This document shows, in pieces, positions 5,321 to 13,444 of a stretch of DNA of 31,174 nt. A program made the translations under genes and the position numbers. The stretch spans positions 1 through 31,174 of the forward strand of contig JBLHJW010000005.1 of assembly GCA_047619465.1 (NCBI GenBank). Reading direction: 5' to 3'. The number at the start of each line of letters is the position of its first letter. The first letter of the stretch is position 1. The notes beneath the pieces were generated by a model. The model worked only from the letters and a program-made list of their open reading frames with translations. It searched no databases and was not told where the DNA came from. The DNA is from CAYHDV01 sp047619465. Its GTDB lineage: Bacteria > Patescibacteriota > Minisyncoccia > Phycocordibacterales > CSBR16-119.

Positions 5321-7003
5321 CTACAAATCACTCTGAAGTTCCGCAATAACAGGAGCTGACCAGAATTTTGACCTCAGGGTTTTAGATATTTCATGGAGCT
5401 CTTTACTTCGCATGAGATAAAGTATAAATATTGCCACTCCAATACCTATCACTCCAGCAAAGAATCCCTGCCCTAGGACCCCCCAGAATGTGTCTAGATC
5501 AAACACTTGCCCGAAGATAACTAGAAACTGATACGAAGTAACTGCCATGAAAAAACTCGCTGAGAAACTTTGGAAAAATGTCCTCCCAAGCTTTGCACCC
5601 AGAACATGAGGAAAGTCTCTTGAGAAAACTCGCCACAGTAGAAGAAAGTTTAAGATTGAACCTATAGAAAAAGCCAAAGGAAGCATCAGAACAGCTGTGC
5701 CAGGGATTCCTTCTACACGAAGAATTGATTCTATGAAAAATTGGAAGGTTGGTATGTTTGCAAAGATTTTTAGCAATCCGTATGCAGATCCTATAATAAC
5801 TCCAGAAGAAAATAAATTTATTAAGAGTGGTCGCCATGTCTGCCCTGCTGCGTAGTATCCTTTCACGAATAGGAACACCAACCCCTGAGCAAGAACAGAC
5901 ACTGAGAACAGCGCTAGTGCAGCAGCAGTAAGACGAGTATCTGCCCAAGAGAAACTTCCGGTACCAAGTATTACTCGAACTATCTGTGCTCGAAGAACAA
6001 TAAATAGAAATGTAATAGGTATAGACCAGAATATAACCTGTCTTGCTGCAGAGGTGATTTGCCTCACATACTCACCAATATTATTTTCAACAAACAACCT
6101 TGCCAGTGTTGGGAAAGCAGCTACAGAGTATGAAAGTCCAATAAGAGTAAGTGGTACATTTTGTAAGTTTAGTGAGAAATTAAAAACAGATATTGACCCC
6201 TCGCCAATAATAGAAGCAATAGCAACGATAGCAATTAGAGCAATATTTCTTGAAGCTAACCCGAGAGTTCTAGGGAGCGACACCAAGAGAAGAGCTTTGA
6301 GTTCACGCCACTCTATATGTGTAGTGAACTTTGGGGTGAAGTTGTGTTTTATAAGTGTGGGAATCTGAATAAGCAGATGCATGAATGCTCCAAGTATCAC
6401 ACCATAGGCAAGACCAGGTAGGCCGAAGATAGGCATCAGAAGAAGAACACCCACAAGTATTCCCAAGTTATACAAAACTGGAGAAAGAGCATAAACAAAG
6501 AATCTTCTATACAACTGAGTTATAGAAGCAAAGAGATTTGAGAGCCCCATAAGTATCGGAGACAGAAGCATTATTCTAGAAATTGTTATAAGTTGTGTGA
6601 TTTGATCAACACCAAACCCTGGTGCCACAAGTGGAGCTAGAACTGGCATTAGAAAATAAACAATTATCGATGTGACAATTAATAAAAGAAAGTAAATTGT
6701 AAATACACTATCAAAAAATCTCTTTGCTTTTTCCAGCCCATGCTTCTCTAAAGCACTTGTAAGGAACGGCAGTGTAGCGGTCACCGTGGCAAGTAGTGCG
6801 ATAGTTACATACATAAAGTCTGGAATACGAAAGGCCGCATAGTAGATATCGAGCCCAGCAGATGGACCAAGAGTCCCAGCAAGAGCGCGGTCACGAATAA
6901 GTCCAAATATCTGAGACAATAAAGCAAAAAAACCAAGTAGCAGTGCAGCCTGGTTTATATTGCTAAAGTCTTTATTCATTAGTTTTTTGAAACGCTCAAC
7001 CAT
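5321..7003 (-). CDS. murJ: Lipid II flippase MurJ (MviN)
   Basis: 560 residues with 14 or so membrane helices across the chain, the MOP/MATE-like fold. Early family motifs are seen: AALLLGFFALLSQIFGLIRDRALAGTLG at the first helix and YYAAFRIPDFMY next. Later come RTLGLASRNIAL and VRVILGTGSFSWADTRLTA, the latter matching the MurJ segment around G-x-G-x-F. MurJ moves lipid-linked peptidoglycan precursor to the outer face of the membrane. The start is 13 bases after leuS. An extended -10 (TGA-TAGAAT) whose TG lies in the leuS stop codon sits six bases from the ATG, so murJ may be transcribed leaderless as well as from leuS. Confidence 0.95.
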   Translation of the reverse strand: MVERFKKLMNKDFSNINQAALLLGFFALLSQIFGLIRDRALAGTLGPSAGLDIYYAAFRIPDFMYVTIALLATVTATLPFLTSALEKHGLEKAKRFFDSVFTIYFLLLIVTSIIVYFLMPVLAPLVAPGFGVDQITQLITISRIMLLSPILMGLSNLFASITQLYRRFFVYALSPVLYNLGILVGVLLLMPIFGLPGLAYGVILGAFMHLLIQIPTLIKHNFTPKFTTHIEWRELKALLLVSLPRTLGLASRNIALIAIVAIASIIGEGSISVFNFSLNLQNVPLTLIGLSYSVAAFPTLARLFVENNIGEYVRQITSAARQVIFWSIPITFLFIVLRAQIVRVILGTGSFSWADTRLTAAALALFSVSVLAQGLVFLFVKGYYAAGQTWRPLLINLFSSGVIIGSAYGLLKIFANIPTFQFFIESILRVEGIPGTAVLMLPLAFSIGSILNFLLLWRVFSRDFPHVLGAKLGRTFFQSFSASFFMAVTSYQFLVIFGQVFDLDTFWGVLGQGFFAGVIGIGVAIFILYLMRSKELHEISKTLRSKFWSAPVIAELQSDL

Positions 7004-7009
7004 ATAGGT

Positions 7010-7018
7010 ATTCTATCA
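7010..7018 (-). promoter_or_regulatory. Extended -10 of murJ overlapping the leuS stop codon
   Basis: TGA (the leuS stop) followed by TAGAAT, then six bases to the murJ ATG. It predicts a leaderless murJ transcript. Confidence 0.45.
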
Positions 7019-9859
7019 GATGACTATATTTAACAGCTTATCCTGTATGTGAATAACCTTCTTTGGTTCCCCTATTAGCCACTTAGAGATCTGCTCATCT
7101 GCTCTGACTAGACTCATAACTTCGTCTTCTGTAAGACCTACTTTTACTTCAATCTTTCCCCTCACCTTTCCATTTACTTGAACAACTACAACTACATTCT
7201 CTGTTTTTGTTTTTTCTGGATCAAACTCTGGCCAACTTGAAGTGTGTATAGATTCATTTTCATCAAGAGACTCTTTCCAAAGCTCTTCAGTCATGTGAGG
7301 TGCAAATGGAGACAAAAGCTTGATAAGTATTTTGTAATCTTCCCTTGAAACAGATTTACTCTTCTCCCATGCGTTTACAAGTATCATCATTTTGGAAATA
7401 GCAGTATTGAATTTAAAGTTTTCAATATCTCGTGTGATTCCTTCTATTGTTTGGTGAAGCAATGCTTCATTAGCAGAATCTCCATCGCCTATTATGTCTT
7501 TTACTCGCCAAACTCTCTCAAGAAAACGTCTCACTCCCACAACTCCGTTTGGATCCCAAGGATAATCAACGGTCACTCCGTATGGACCCATGAAGCATAG
7601 ATACATTCGCACGGTATCAGCGCCCAGCCTGTCTACTAGTTCGTCTGGGTTTATGACATTTCCTTTTGATTTTGACATTTTTGTTCCATCTGGACCAAGA
7701 ATCATTCCTCTGTTTATTCTAATCTTGAAAGCTTCTTCATCTTTTACAAGACCTAGGTCGTACATTGCCTTTGTCCAGAACCGAGAGTACAGAACATGCA
7801 TGGTAGTGTGCTCCTGTCCTCCCATATATAGATCAATAGGCATCCATGAATCCATTAGGTTCTGTGCAGAGAATTCTTTATCGTTTTTACTGTCCAGGTA
7901 TCGATAGAAGTACCAAGTAGAATCTACAAAAGTATCCATTGTCTCAACTTCTGGTGTCCATCCTTCTCCAAATATCTCAACTGTTCTATTCTTCAACTCA
8001 ACGCTCCGAGCAAGTGGAGCTGTTCCGTCTGGTGTGTGATCTACGTCTTCAGGAAGTGTCCATGGCAAGTGTTCATCTGGTACAGGATGAGCAACTCCTT
8101 CTGGGTCATATACGACAGGTATTGGAGTACCCCAGTAGCGCTGACGAGAAATTCCCCAGTCACGTAGGCGATATGTTTTCTTTAGCTCACCTCCAACTTT
8201 TTCTGTTATTTTTATCTTTGCTTCATCTGATGTAAGGCCGTTAAATTCTCCTGAGTTCACAAGTAAACCTTTATCATTGAAGCTCTTTCCATTGAGAAGG
8301 TTCTTTAGAGCCCAAAGCTCCCCCTTAAAAATATACTCACTATTACCCTCCATGAGGTCTATGGCTTCTTTGAGATCCATCCATTCATAGACAAATCCTT
8401 CCTCGTAATCTTCTGGCTTCTTTATCCCATCCTCTGCCTCTTCAAAAGAAAGTAGAAACATTTTTTTGAATCGACGAACCGCCTGCTTTTCTGTGTTCTC
8501 AAGTCGCTTACTGTGATAGACGACACACTGTGAAAGCTCTTTTTCATAAGCAGTGAATTTGTAACCTGTTTCTTCTTCTATCTCCCTAAACAATCCATTT
8601 TCATGAGTCTCTCCTTCATTCAATGTTCCTCCAGGCAGCCTATAAAACACCTCTCCAGAAAATCGTTTCAAATGAGTTCCTTGCATAAGAACTTTTCCAT
8701 CTGATTTTCTTCTGATCACACCGTACGAACCAAATGCATCAATAGGCGCTTCCATTGGACCAAAGAAATTTGGAGCAACTACTTGATTTATAGATAGTCC
8801 GAACTTATTTGCAAACTCAAAGTCTCGTTCATCATGTGCAGGAACCGCCATCACAGCGCCTGTTCCGTAGCCAGCCAGTACATAGTCTGAAATCCATACA
8901 GGAACATCTTCTCGATTTGCGGGATTCTTCGCTGTGAGACCCTTTAGTTCTACACCTGTTTTCTCTTTTGATTGCTGTCGGTCTAGCTCTGACTTCTTTT
9001 TTGTATCTGTAATATATTTTTCTACTTCATCCCAGTTTTCTATGGAAAGTTTCAAGGATTGAACCAAATCATGCTCTGGAGCAATCACAACATAAGTAAC
9101 ACCGAAAAGTGTATCTGCTCGAGTGGTAAATACTGGCATCTTATCTCCTGTACTTAAATCAAAAGTTATTTCAGATCCTTCACTTCGTCCTATCCAACTT
9201 TTCTGAGAAGCTTTGATATGGTTTGGCCATTCTAGATCATCTAGATCGTCTATTAATCTGTCAGCATATTTTGTTATTCGTATCATCCACTGCTCCTGAT
9301 CTTTCTGAATAACTTCTGTACCACATCTATCACAGCATCCATCCACCACCTGCTCATTGGCAAGAACAGTCTTGTCTTTTGGGCACCAGTTCACTGTTGT
9401 CACATCACGATAAACCAGGTCATTTTTCAAAAGCTGGTTAAACATCCACTGCGTCCATTTGTAATATTCTGGAGAACACGAAACAACTTCTCTATCCCAA
9501 GGAAACATTGCTCCCATGGTCTTTAGCTGTCCACGCATCACATCCATCTGCTTGTATGTCCACTCTCTAGGATTAGCACCTTCCTTTATTGCGGCATTCT
9601 CTGCGGGAAGACCAAAGGCATCAAAGCCCATAGGATAAAGAACATTGAACCCCTGCATTCTTTTGTATCGAGATAGAATATCTGGAACAGCAAAAGCATA
9701 CCAGTGACCCACATGGAGATTTCCGGAAGGATACGAAAATTCCACAAGGTTGTAGTAGTTTTCTCTACCTTCTACTTTGTCTTCTACGTTATATAACCCG
9801 TCTTTTTCCCAGGTCTCCTGCCATTTTTTCTCGATATTTTTTGGGTCATATTCATTCAT
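7016..9859 (-). CDS. leuS: Leucyl-tRNA synthetase with NUDIX domain inserted in the editing domain
   Basis: Class Ia synthetase charging tRNA-Leu. The frame runs to a TTG at 9886, but ATG 9859 is the likely start (a TATTAT lies seven bases before it). In the longer numbering: HIGH motif HVGH at 58-61, a Cys pair set CCDRC (184-188), editing threonines FTTRADTLFG at 253-262, the editing aspartate in HDERDFEFA (D355) and KMSKS at 736-740. Between VVAPN (about 371) and the LLVNSGEFNGL motif (about 541) sit some 160 extra residues with a complete NUDIX box: G420-x5-E426-x7-R434-E435-I-x-E438-E439-x-G441. The usual spacing there is a short linker. Editing motifs on both sides are intact. The gene follows a terminator by only about 20 bases. 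Confidence 0.95.
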   Translation of the reverse strand: MNEYDPKNIEKKWQETWEKDGLYNVEDKVEGRENYYNLVEFSYPSGNLHVGHWYAFAVPDILSRYKRMQGFNVLYPMGFDAFGLPAENAAIKEGANPREWTYKQMDVMRGQLKTMGAMFPWDREVVSCSPEYYKWTQWMFNQLLKNDLVYRDVTTVNWCPKDKTVLANEQVVDGCCDRCGTEVIQKDQEQWMIRITKYADRLIDDLDDLEWPNHIKASQKSWIGRSEGSEITFDLSTGDKMPVFTTRADTLFGVTYVVIAPEHDLVQSLKLSIENWDEVEKYITDTKKKSELDRQQSKEKTGVELKGLTAKNPANREDVPVWISDYVLAGYGTGAVMAVPAHDERDFEFANKFGLSINQVVAPNFFGPMEAPIDAFGSYGVIRRKSDGKVLMQGTHLKRFSGEVFYRLPGGTLNEGETHENGLFREIEEETGYKFTAYEKELSQCVVYHSKRLENTEKQAVRRFKKMFLLSFEEAEDGIKKPEDYEEGFVYEWMDLKEAIDLMEGNSEYIFKGELWALKNLLNGKSFNDKGLLVNSGEFNGLTSDEAKIKITEKVGGELKKTYRLRDWGISRQRYWGTPIPVVYDPEGVAHPVPDEHLPWTLPEDVDHTPDGTAPLARSVELKNRTVEIFGEGWTPEVETMDTFVDSTWYFYRYLDSKNDKEFSAQNLMDSWMPIDLYMGGQEHTTMHVLYSRFWTKAMYDLGLVKDEEAFKIRINRGMILGPDGTKMSKSKGNVINPDELVDRLGADTVRMYLCFMGPYGVTVDYPWDPNGVVGVRRFLERVWRVKDIIGDGDSANEALLHQTIEGITRDIENFKFNTAISKMMILVNAWEKSKSVSREDYKILIKLLSPFAPHMTEELWKESLDENESIHTSSWPEFDPEKTKTENVVVVVQVNGKVRGKIEVKVGLTEDEVMSLVRADEQISKWLIGEPKKVIHIQDKLLNIVI

Positions 9860-9866
9860 AATCTCC

Positions 9867-9872
9867 ATAATA
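9867..9872 (-). promoter_or_regulatory. Possible -10 of leuS
   Basis: TATTAT on the minus strand, seven bases before the ATG at 9859. There is no TG extension. The upstream terminator occupies the place of a -35. Confidence 0.35.
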
Positions 9873-9888
9873 CCGCAGCGGCGCAAAT

Positions 9889-9916
9889 AAAAAAAGCCCC
9901 AGCAGGGACTTTCTTA
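9889..9916 (-). terminator. Terminator of the secreted beta-sandwich protein gene
   Basis: AAGTCCC pairs with GGGGCTT on the minus strand and is followed by TTTTTATTT. It lies between that gene and leuS. Confidence 0.8.
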
Positions 9917-9923
9917 GAATTGT

Positions 9924-10442
9924 TTAAATAGGTTCTGACTGATCAACTAGTGTCCACTCTATACTTATAGGATCTCCTATAAATCCTCGAGCTCTTTTGT
10001 GTGAAAATGGCGTTGCTGTGATTGTGTGCTCTCCTAGCTCTAGTGGTAACTGATGGAAGTTTCCGTAAAGCTCATAAGCTGAAGCAAAAGGCATCAAGCT
10101 GTCTCTCCGATACTCTTTTTTATCATCTACATCAAATCTCACAGAATTTACAGAGGGTGTTGTGACCGCTTCTATTGAGAAACGTCCTTTCACAAACTCA
10201 TCTCTTGCAACAATGTCACCGTCCACAAGCTCTCGAACTTCTTTATCTGTATCCGCATCTATTAAAACTAGCTTCTCAACACTGTAAAAAGCCTTCCAGT
10301 CGAAGTCTCCTGCTGATGCTTGCTGACTCTCTGCATCAAAATTATTTGTAAGAGTGTTCCCTGAGACAAGGAACGCAAACGCTGCCACGAAAAATACTGA
10401 GACAATCGCTGTTTGTATATAATGCTTTTTGTTCTTTTTCAT
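9924..10442 (-). CDS. Membrane-anchored extracellular beta-sandwich protein
   Basis: 172 residues. An N-terminal signal or anchor (KKNKK, then a hydrophobic helix at about 11-28) is followed by a beta-rich domain from about 50 to the end. The order of motifs VEKLVLIDADTDKEVREL, DGD, SVRFDVDD, LMPFASAYELYG, GEHTITATPFS and ISIEWTLV matches a domain I know from secreted bacterial proteins, where the lines read roughly LxLIDADTDxxI, SVRFxLDG, APYALFGD, GxYTLTATPYS and FTV. It is therefore probably a cell-surface binding or structural protein; its ligand is unknown. It has its own terminator and a long leader of about 157 bases. Confidence 0.75.
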   Translation of the reverse strand: MKKNKKHYIQTAIVSVFFVAAFAFLVSGNTLTNNFDAESQQASAGDFDWKAFYSVEKLVLIDADTDKEVRELVDGDIVARDEFVKGRFSIEAVTTPSVNSVRFDVDDKKEYRRDSLMPFASAYELYGNFHQLPLELGEHTITATPFSHKRARGFIGDPISIEWTLVDQSEPI

Positions 10443-10600
10443 ATTTTAAAGTGAGGAGCCGTCGGGAGCAATCTTAAGTACCGCCTTAATTAAGGTGAAT
10501 CAATCTCTGGTTGAGAGAAGATGCCCTAGGTTAGAATGCAATACCTGAGACAAGATTTGCGAGAGCTATTATATTAATTTGTTAACCAATTTCTTCCATG
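10443..10600 (-). promoter_or_regulatory. Long structured 5' leader of the beta-sandwich gene
   Basis: About 157 untranslated bases between a predicted start near 10599 and the ATG at 10442. Possible local hairpins are TCTCT/AGAGA around CAACC, CCTTAATTAAGG (self-complementary) and TTAAG/CTTAA. Part of it resembles the intergenic stretch at 4660-4745. Where other genes here have almost no leader, this is an exception. I do not recognise a known riboswitch class. Confidence 0.4.
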
Positions 10601-10605
10601 CATTT

Positions 10606-10614
10606 ATTATACCA
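10606..10614 (-). promoter_or_regulatory. Extended -10 for the beta-sandwich gene leader
   Basis: TGG followed by a perfect TATAAT on minus. A second TATAAT at 10568-10573 is an alternative and would give a leader of about 118 bases. Confidence 0.5.
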
Positions 10615-10653
10615 TCTTCTTTGCTTCAAGATACTTTACAATGATACTCAATC

Positions 10654-10707
10654 TTATTTTAGAGAGATATATTCTTTCTTTTTATCTGCTGGAGGATTCT
10701 CTTCCAT
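10654..10707 (-). CDS. Possible 17-codon leaderless ORF after ychF
   Basis: Encodes MEENPPADKKKEYISLK. A perfect TATAAT overlapping the ychF stop codon lies six bases before the ATG, the same arrangement as at other starts here. The product is very short and polar; it may be a leader peptide or no gene at all. Confidence 0.25.
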   Translation of the reverse strand: MEENPPADKKKEYISLK

Positions 10708-10713
10708 AGGTTA

Positions 10714-10719
10714 ATTATA
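10714..10719 (-). promoter_or_regulatory. TATAAT box overlapping the ychF stop
   Basis: A perfect -10 hexamer on minus with no TG extension. It could drive the 17-codon ORF and the transcript towards the beta-sandwich gene. Confidence 0.35.
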
Positions 10720-11830
10720 CTAGAAACTCTATAACGTCTCCGTCTTTGACTATGTAATCTTTTCCTTCCGTCCGAAGTGTTCCTGCTTCTCGAGCTTTTC
10801 CATGAGATCCAGCTTCTAGTAGTGCGTCTACTGTAATGACTTGGGCTCGAATGAATTTTGCCTCGAAATCAGTATGAATCGCTCGTCCCGCCCGGGGTGC
10901 AGTAGACCCAACTGGGATTGTCCATCCTCGAGTCTCTTCTGGGCCAGTTGTGAAGTATGACATGATACCAAGCAGCTTGTAGGCCTCTTGAATAAGTTTA
11001 TCCAACCCATCATCTGTATGTTCCTCTCCGAAGTCTCTCTTGATTTCTTCCTTCTCTTCCTTGTTCATATCCTTTAGCTCTTCCTCTGTCTTGGCATCGA
11101 TAACCACGTATCCTGCGCCCATATTCTCAATATGCTTTAGAACCTCCTTAAACTTTTCTGGTTCTGACTCATCCATGTTCTCAACACCGCTACGTCTGTT
11201 CAGTCCATAAATAAACTTCTTATACGTTAGAAGTTGGAATTGCTTTGCGATAACTTCTTCGTCCTCAGTAAGTTCAACTGTGTTAGCCATCTTCTCTTCC
11301 TCTAGAGCAGATTTAAACTTCTGAAGTATTGCAGTCTCAGCGATTGCTTCTTTTTTAAATTGTTTAACATCTTTGTTTAATTTTTCAATTCTTTTCTCAA
11401 CACTATCTAGGTCCGCCAGGATAAGTTCCATGTTGATTACTTTAATATCTCGAAGTGGGTCAATTTCACCGTAGACGTGAGTGATCTCTGTCCCACTTCC
11501 ATCTATTGGGAAAATACGAATTATCTCTAGAATTGCATCAGTCTCACGAATATTTGAAAGAAACTTATTTCCAAGACCTTCACCTTTTGAAGCTCCTTCT
11601 ACAAGTCCCGCAATATCTACAAATTCGATAACCGCTGGCAAGATTTTCTTTGACCCAGAGAAAGCGGCTAGCTTGTCTATCCGTACGTCCGGTACAGGAA
11701 CAACACCGACCGATGGGTCGATTGTACAGAAAGGATAATTTTGAGCATCAACACTCTTCTTTGTAAGAGCGTTAAACAGTGTGGACTTCCCAACATTTGG
11801 TAGTCCTACGATTCCTATTGATAGTGCCAT
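10715..11830 (-). CDS. ychF: Ribosome-binding ATPase YchF
   Basis: 371 residues, close to the usual 363-365. The N-terminal Obg-like domain has P-loop GLPNVGKST (9-17), the switch motif FVDIAGLVEGASKGEGLGNKFL and NMELILADLDSVEKR at the base-recognition site, where YchF departs from NKxD and so prefers ATP. A coiled-coil insertion follows (about 140-200) and then the C-terminal TGS-like domain (SYFTTGPEETRGWTIPVGSTAPRAGRAIHTDF). YchF acts on ribosomes and in stress control. It starts one base after the stop of the 78-residue gene, so the two are translationally coupled. Confidence 0.97.
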   Translation of the reverse strand: MALSIGIVGLPNVGKSTLFNALTKKSVDAQNYPFCTIDPSVGVVPVPDVRIDKLAAFSGSKKILPAVIEFVDIAGLVEGASKGEGLGNKFLSNIRETDAILEIIRIFPIDGSGTEITHVYGEIDPLRDIKVINMELILADLDSVEKRIEKLNKDVKQFKKEAIAETAILQKFKSALEEEKMANTVELTEDEEVIAKQFQLLTYKKFIYGLNRRSGVENMDESEPEKFKEVLKHIENMGAGYVVIDAKTEEELKDMNKEEKEEIKRDFGEEHTDDGLDKLIQEAYKLLGIMSYFTTGPEETRGWTIPVGSTAPRAGRAIHTDFEAKFIRAQVITVDALLEAGSHGKAREAGTLRTEGKDYIVKDGDVIEFLV

Positions 11831-11831
11831 T

Positions 11832-12068
11832 TTATTTTTTAAACATTCCTTGTAATTTTCCTTTGTTCTTCTCCATTACCTGCATCATGGCAGACATTTG
11901 ATCTATACCCTTTTCCTTTTGAATCTTTTCTGCTTCTTTTGCCATCTCTTGAAAGAAGTCAGGATTTTCTGATACAGCTTCTATAAGCATCTCTTGTTGC
12001 TCAGCTGGAATATTTGCTTTCTTTAGCTGAGACTTCATCATTTTTCTAATTAAGAATTTTTTTAACAT
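11832..12068 (-). CDS. Small helical protein coupled to ychF (78 aa)
   Basis: No family recognised. The chain is almost all helix-forming and charged: a basic start (MLKKFLIRKMMKSQLKKA), a possible helix-turn-helix around NIPAEQQEMLIEAVSENPDF, then a helix rich in K, E, Q and M (MAKEAEKIQKEKGIDQMSAMMQVMEKNKGKLQGMFKK). There is no membrane segment. The stop overlaps the ychF translation start region (one base between stop and ATG), which makes co-expression likely. It has its own promoter, with the ATG nine bases after the -10. Confidence 0.75.
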   Translation of the reverse strand: MLKKFLIRKMMKSQLKKANIPAEQQEMLIEAVSENPDFFQEMAKEAEKIQKEKGIDQMSAMMQVMEKNKGKLQGMFKK

Positions 12069-12077
12069 AACAGGTAA

Positions 12078-12106
12078 AGCATACCAAAATCACCCCAACA
12101 AAACAA
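12078..12106 (-). promoter_or_regulatory. Promoter of the 78-residue gene and ychF
   Basis: TTGTTT (12101-12106), a 17-nt spacer ending in TGG, and TATGCT (12078-12083), then nine bases to the ATG. Confidence 0.5.
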
Positions 12107-12111
12107 TTAAT

Positions 12112-12139
12112 TTGACAAATATATTTTTAGGAGTAGAGT
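12112..12139 (+). promoter_or_regulatory. Promoter of the lipoprotein gene
   Basis: Perfect TTGACA (12112-12117), a 16-nt spacer and TAGAGT (12134-12139). The leader would be about 33 bases. Confidence 0.55.
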
Positions 12140-12178
12140 TAGAAAAAATAAGTCAAACCCTAAGCCCTTTAATCAAAA

Positions 12179-12595
12179 ATGAATAAAATTTTCCTAATTT
12201 GCATATTTGTAACTATCTTGTTTTCTGGATGCTCAATTGGCAGTTATTTGTCAGATCCTCAAATGAAAAAATTTGCTGTTAGCAAAGGATTTCTAGAAAG
12301 ATCAGAGAAAAAACCAAACACAGTTATTGCGGCAATAAGAGACACAACTCAAGACATTTGGAATAATCCGTATTATTTTACAATGAAAGACACTCATGGT
12401 AAGACTCTTAAAGAAGAACCGATCTATTTTAACCATGTTGGAGTGGGTTACGTAAACTTCTGGTGGGATGAAATGGATCTATTTTTAGAACCATACACAC
12501 TTATAGTCACACAGCTTGATAACACTCTATATAAAGGATCAGTTATCGAGATAGTGAGACTTCGGTCTGAAATCGCATCTTATACCCCTTATTAA
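12179..12595 (+). CDS. Predicted lipoprotein of unknown function
   Basis: 138 residues. A signal peptide (MNKIFLICIFVTILFSGCS) ends in a lipobox LFSGC with Cys18 as the lipidation site. The mature part (about 120 residues) is mixed, with a beta-rich second half (EEPIYFNHVGVGYVNFWWDEMDLFLEPYTLIVTQ, read as separate strands). Only one Cys is present, that of the lipobox. It should be anchored to the outer face of the cell membrane. No family is recognised. It has its own promoter and terminator; its stop codon lies inside the terminator hairpin. Confidence 0.7.
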   Translation: MNKIFLICIFVTILFSGCSIGSYLSDPQMKKFAVSKGFLERSEKKPNTVIAAIRDTTQDIWNNPYYFTMKDTHGKTLKEEPIYFNHVGVGYVNFWWDEMDLFLEPYTLIVTQLDNTLYKGSVIEIVRLRSEIASYTPY

Positions 12596-12608
12596 GGGGT
12601 ATTTTTAA
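12583..12608 (+). terminator. Terminator of the lipoprotein gene
   Basis: ATACCCCTT and AAGGGGTAT close a short loop and are followed by TTTTAAT. It overlaps the stop codon. Confidence 0.85.
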
Positions 12609-12711
12609 TACAGCAAACCTTTAGACCCAAGATTTATTTGAAAACTGTAAGATTATTAGATCTGATGCGTTATATATGGCGAATCGAGTAATAACACATA
12701 AAACACTTATT

Positions 12712-12819
12712 ATGAAAAAAGCAGCACAAAATACCGCAAACAAAGTAGTCTCAGGAATTAATTGGTTTATTAACCTTCATTATGACTTTGGAATTACCAC
12801 AACCTACCGTAACTGGTAG
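12712..12819 (+). CDS. Possible small protein (35 aa)
   Basis: Encodes MKKAAQNTANKVVSGINWF followed by INLHYDFGITTTYRNW. A basic, Ala/Asn-rich start is followed by an aromatic half (three W/F and two Y). It could form one amphipathic helix. An 11-bp hairpin lies six bases after the stop, which supports a short transcription unit between the lipoprotein gene and the sigma factor. No ribosome-binding site is seen. The remainder of the interval 12596-12919 holds nothing else that I can support. Confidence 0.4.
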   Translation: MKKAAQNTANKVVSGINWFINLHYDFGITTTYRNW

Positions 12820-12824
12820 AAAAC

Positions 12825-12850
12825 ATAGCCCCTCCTTCCGGAGGGGCTAT
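12825..12850 (+). terminator. GC-rich hairpin after the 35-codon ORF
   Basis: ATAGCCCCTCC pairs with GGAGGGGCTAT around a TTCC loop. The T tail is poor (ATCTAATTCT), so termination may be partial. Confidence 0.6.
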
Positions 12851-12874
12851 ATCTAATTCTGAAGTTGAAATACC

Positions 12875-12883
12875 TGATATAAT
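12875..12883 (+). promoter_or_regulatory. Extended -10 of the sigma factor gene
   Basis: TGA followed by a perfect TATAAT (12878-12883) with no good -35. The leader would be about 30 bases. Confidence 0.55.
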
Positions 12884-12919
12884 ATAAGTAATATTTACGA
12901 CCCTTATCCGTCATAAACA

Positions 12920-13444
12920 ATGAAAGCAAATAAAGAAAAAATTGAAAAGGAATTTATGGCAGCGTATGAACAATACTCTGATGATATTTTTCGATACTGC
13001 TTCTTTCAAACTTCAAATCGAGAAGTGGCTTTAGACATATCCCAAGACTCATTTACCAAGACTTGGCAGTACTTAGCCAAAGGTAATGAAGTTGAGAACA
13101 TAAGAGCTTTTCTATACAAGGTGGCTAGAAATCTTATTATTGACTGGCGACGAAAAAAGAAAAGTTCTTCTCTAGACACACTTTTGGATGAAGGATTTGA
13201 TTATGAATCTGACATAGACGAAATGGAGAGACAGGAGACATCTTTCGAGTCTGATTTAGCAAAAGAAGCCATGGAGGATATGAAAGAAAGCTATAGAGAA
13301 GTTCTCACTCTGCGGTTTATGGATGGAATGTCAATTAAAGACATAGCTAGTAAACTAGGCGCCACAGAAAATACAATATCTGTAAGAATACATAGAGGGT
13401 TACAGAAACTTAACGTAACACTGAAAGAACAACATGAACAATAA
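12920..13444 (+). CDS. ECF-type RNA polymerase sigma factor
   Basis: 174 residues with both sigma regions. Region 2 (about 10-80) reads YEQYSDDIFRYCFFQT, then VALDISQDSFTKTWQYLAK (the core-binding helix) and AFLYKVARNLIIDWRRKKK (the -10 reading helix). Region 4 (about 117-170) reads SYREVLTLRFMDGMSIKDIA, then LGATENTISVRIHRGLQKL, a helix-turn-helix for the -35. An acidic linker (LLDEGFDYESDIDEMERQE) joins them. Sigma region 1.1 and region 3 are missing, as expected for extracytoplasmic-function factors. The last 11 bases overlap the start of the next gene, a likely membrane-bound regulator. It has an extended -10 promoter. Confidence 0.92.
   Translation: MKANKEKIEKEFMAAYEQYSDDIFRYCFFQTSNREVALDISQDSFTKTWQYLAKGNEVENIRAFLYKVARNLIIDWRRKKKSSSLDTLLDEGFDYESDIDEMERQETSFESDLAKEAMEDMKESYREVLTLRFMDGMSIKDIASKLGATENTISVRIHRGLQKLNVTLKEQHEQ

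Noticed and set aside
5499..5948. 149-codon ORF inside murJ in another minus frame
   Set aside because: The murJ frame is intact with family motifs through the region.
7016..9886. LeuRS as a fusion caused by frameshift or assembly error
   Set aside because: The NUDIX part is in one frame with intact synthetase motifs before and after, and its box is perfect.
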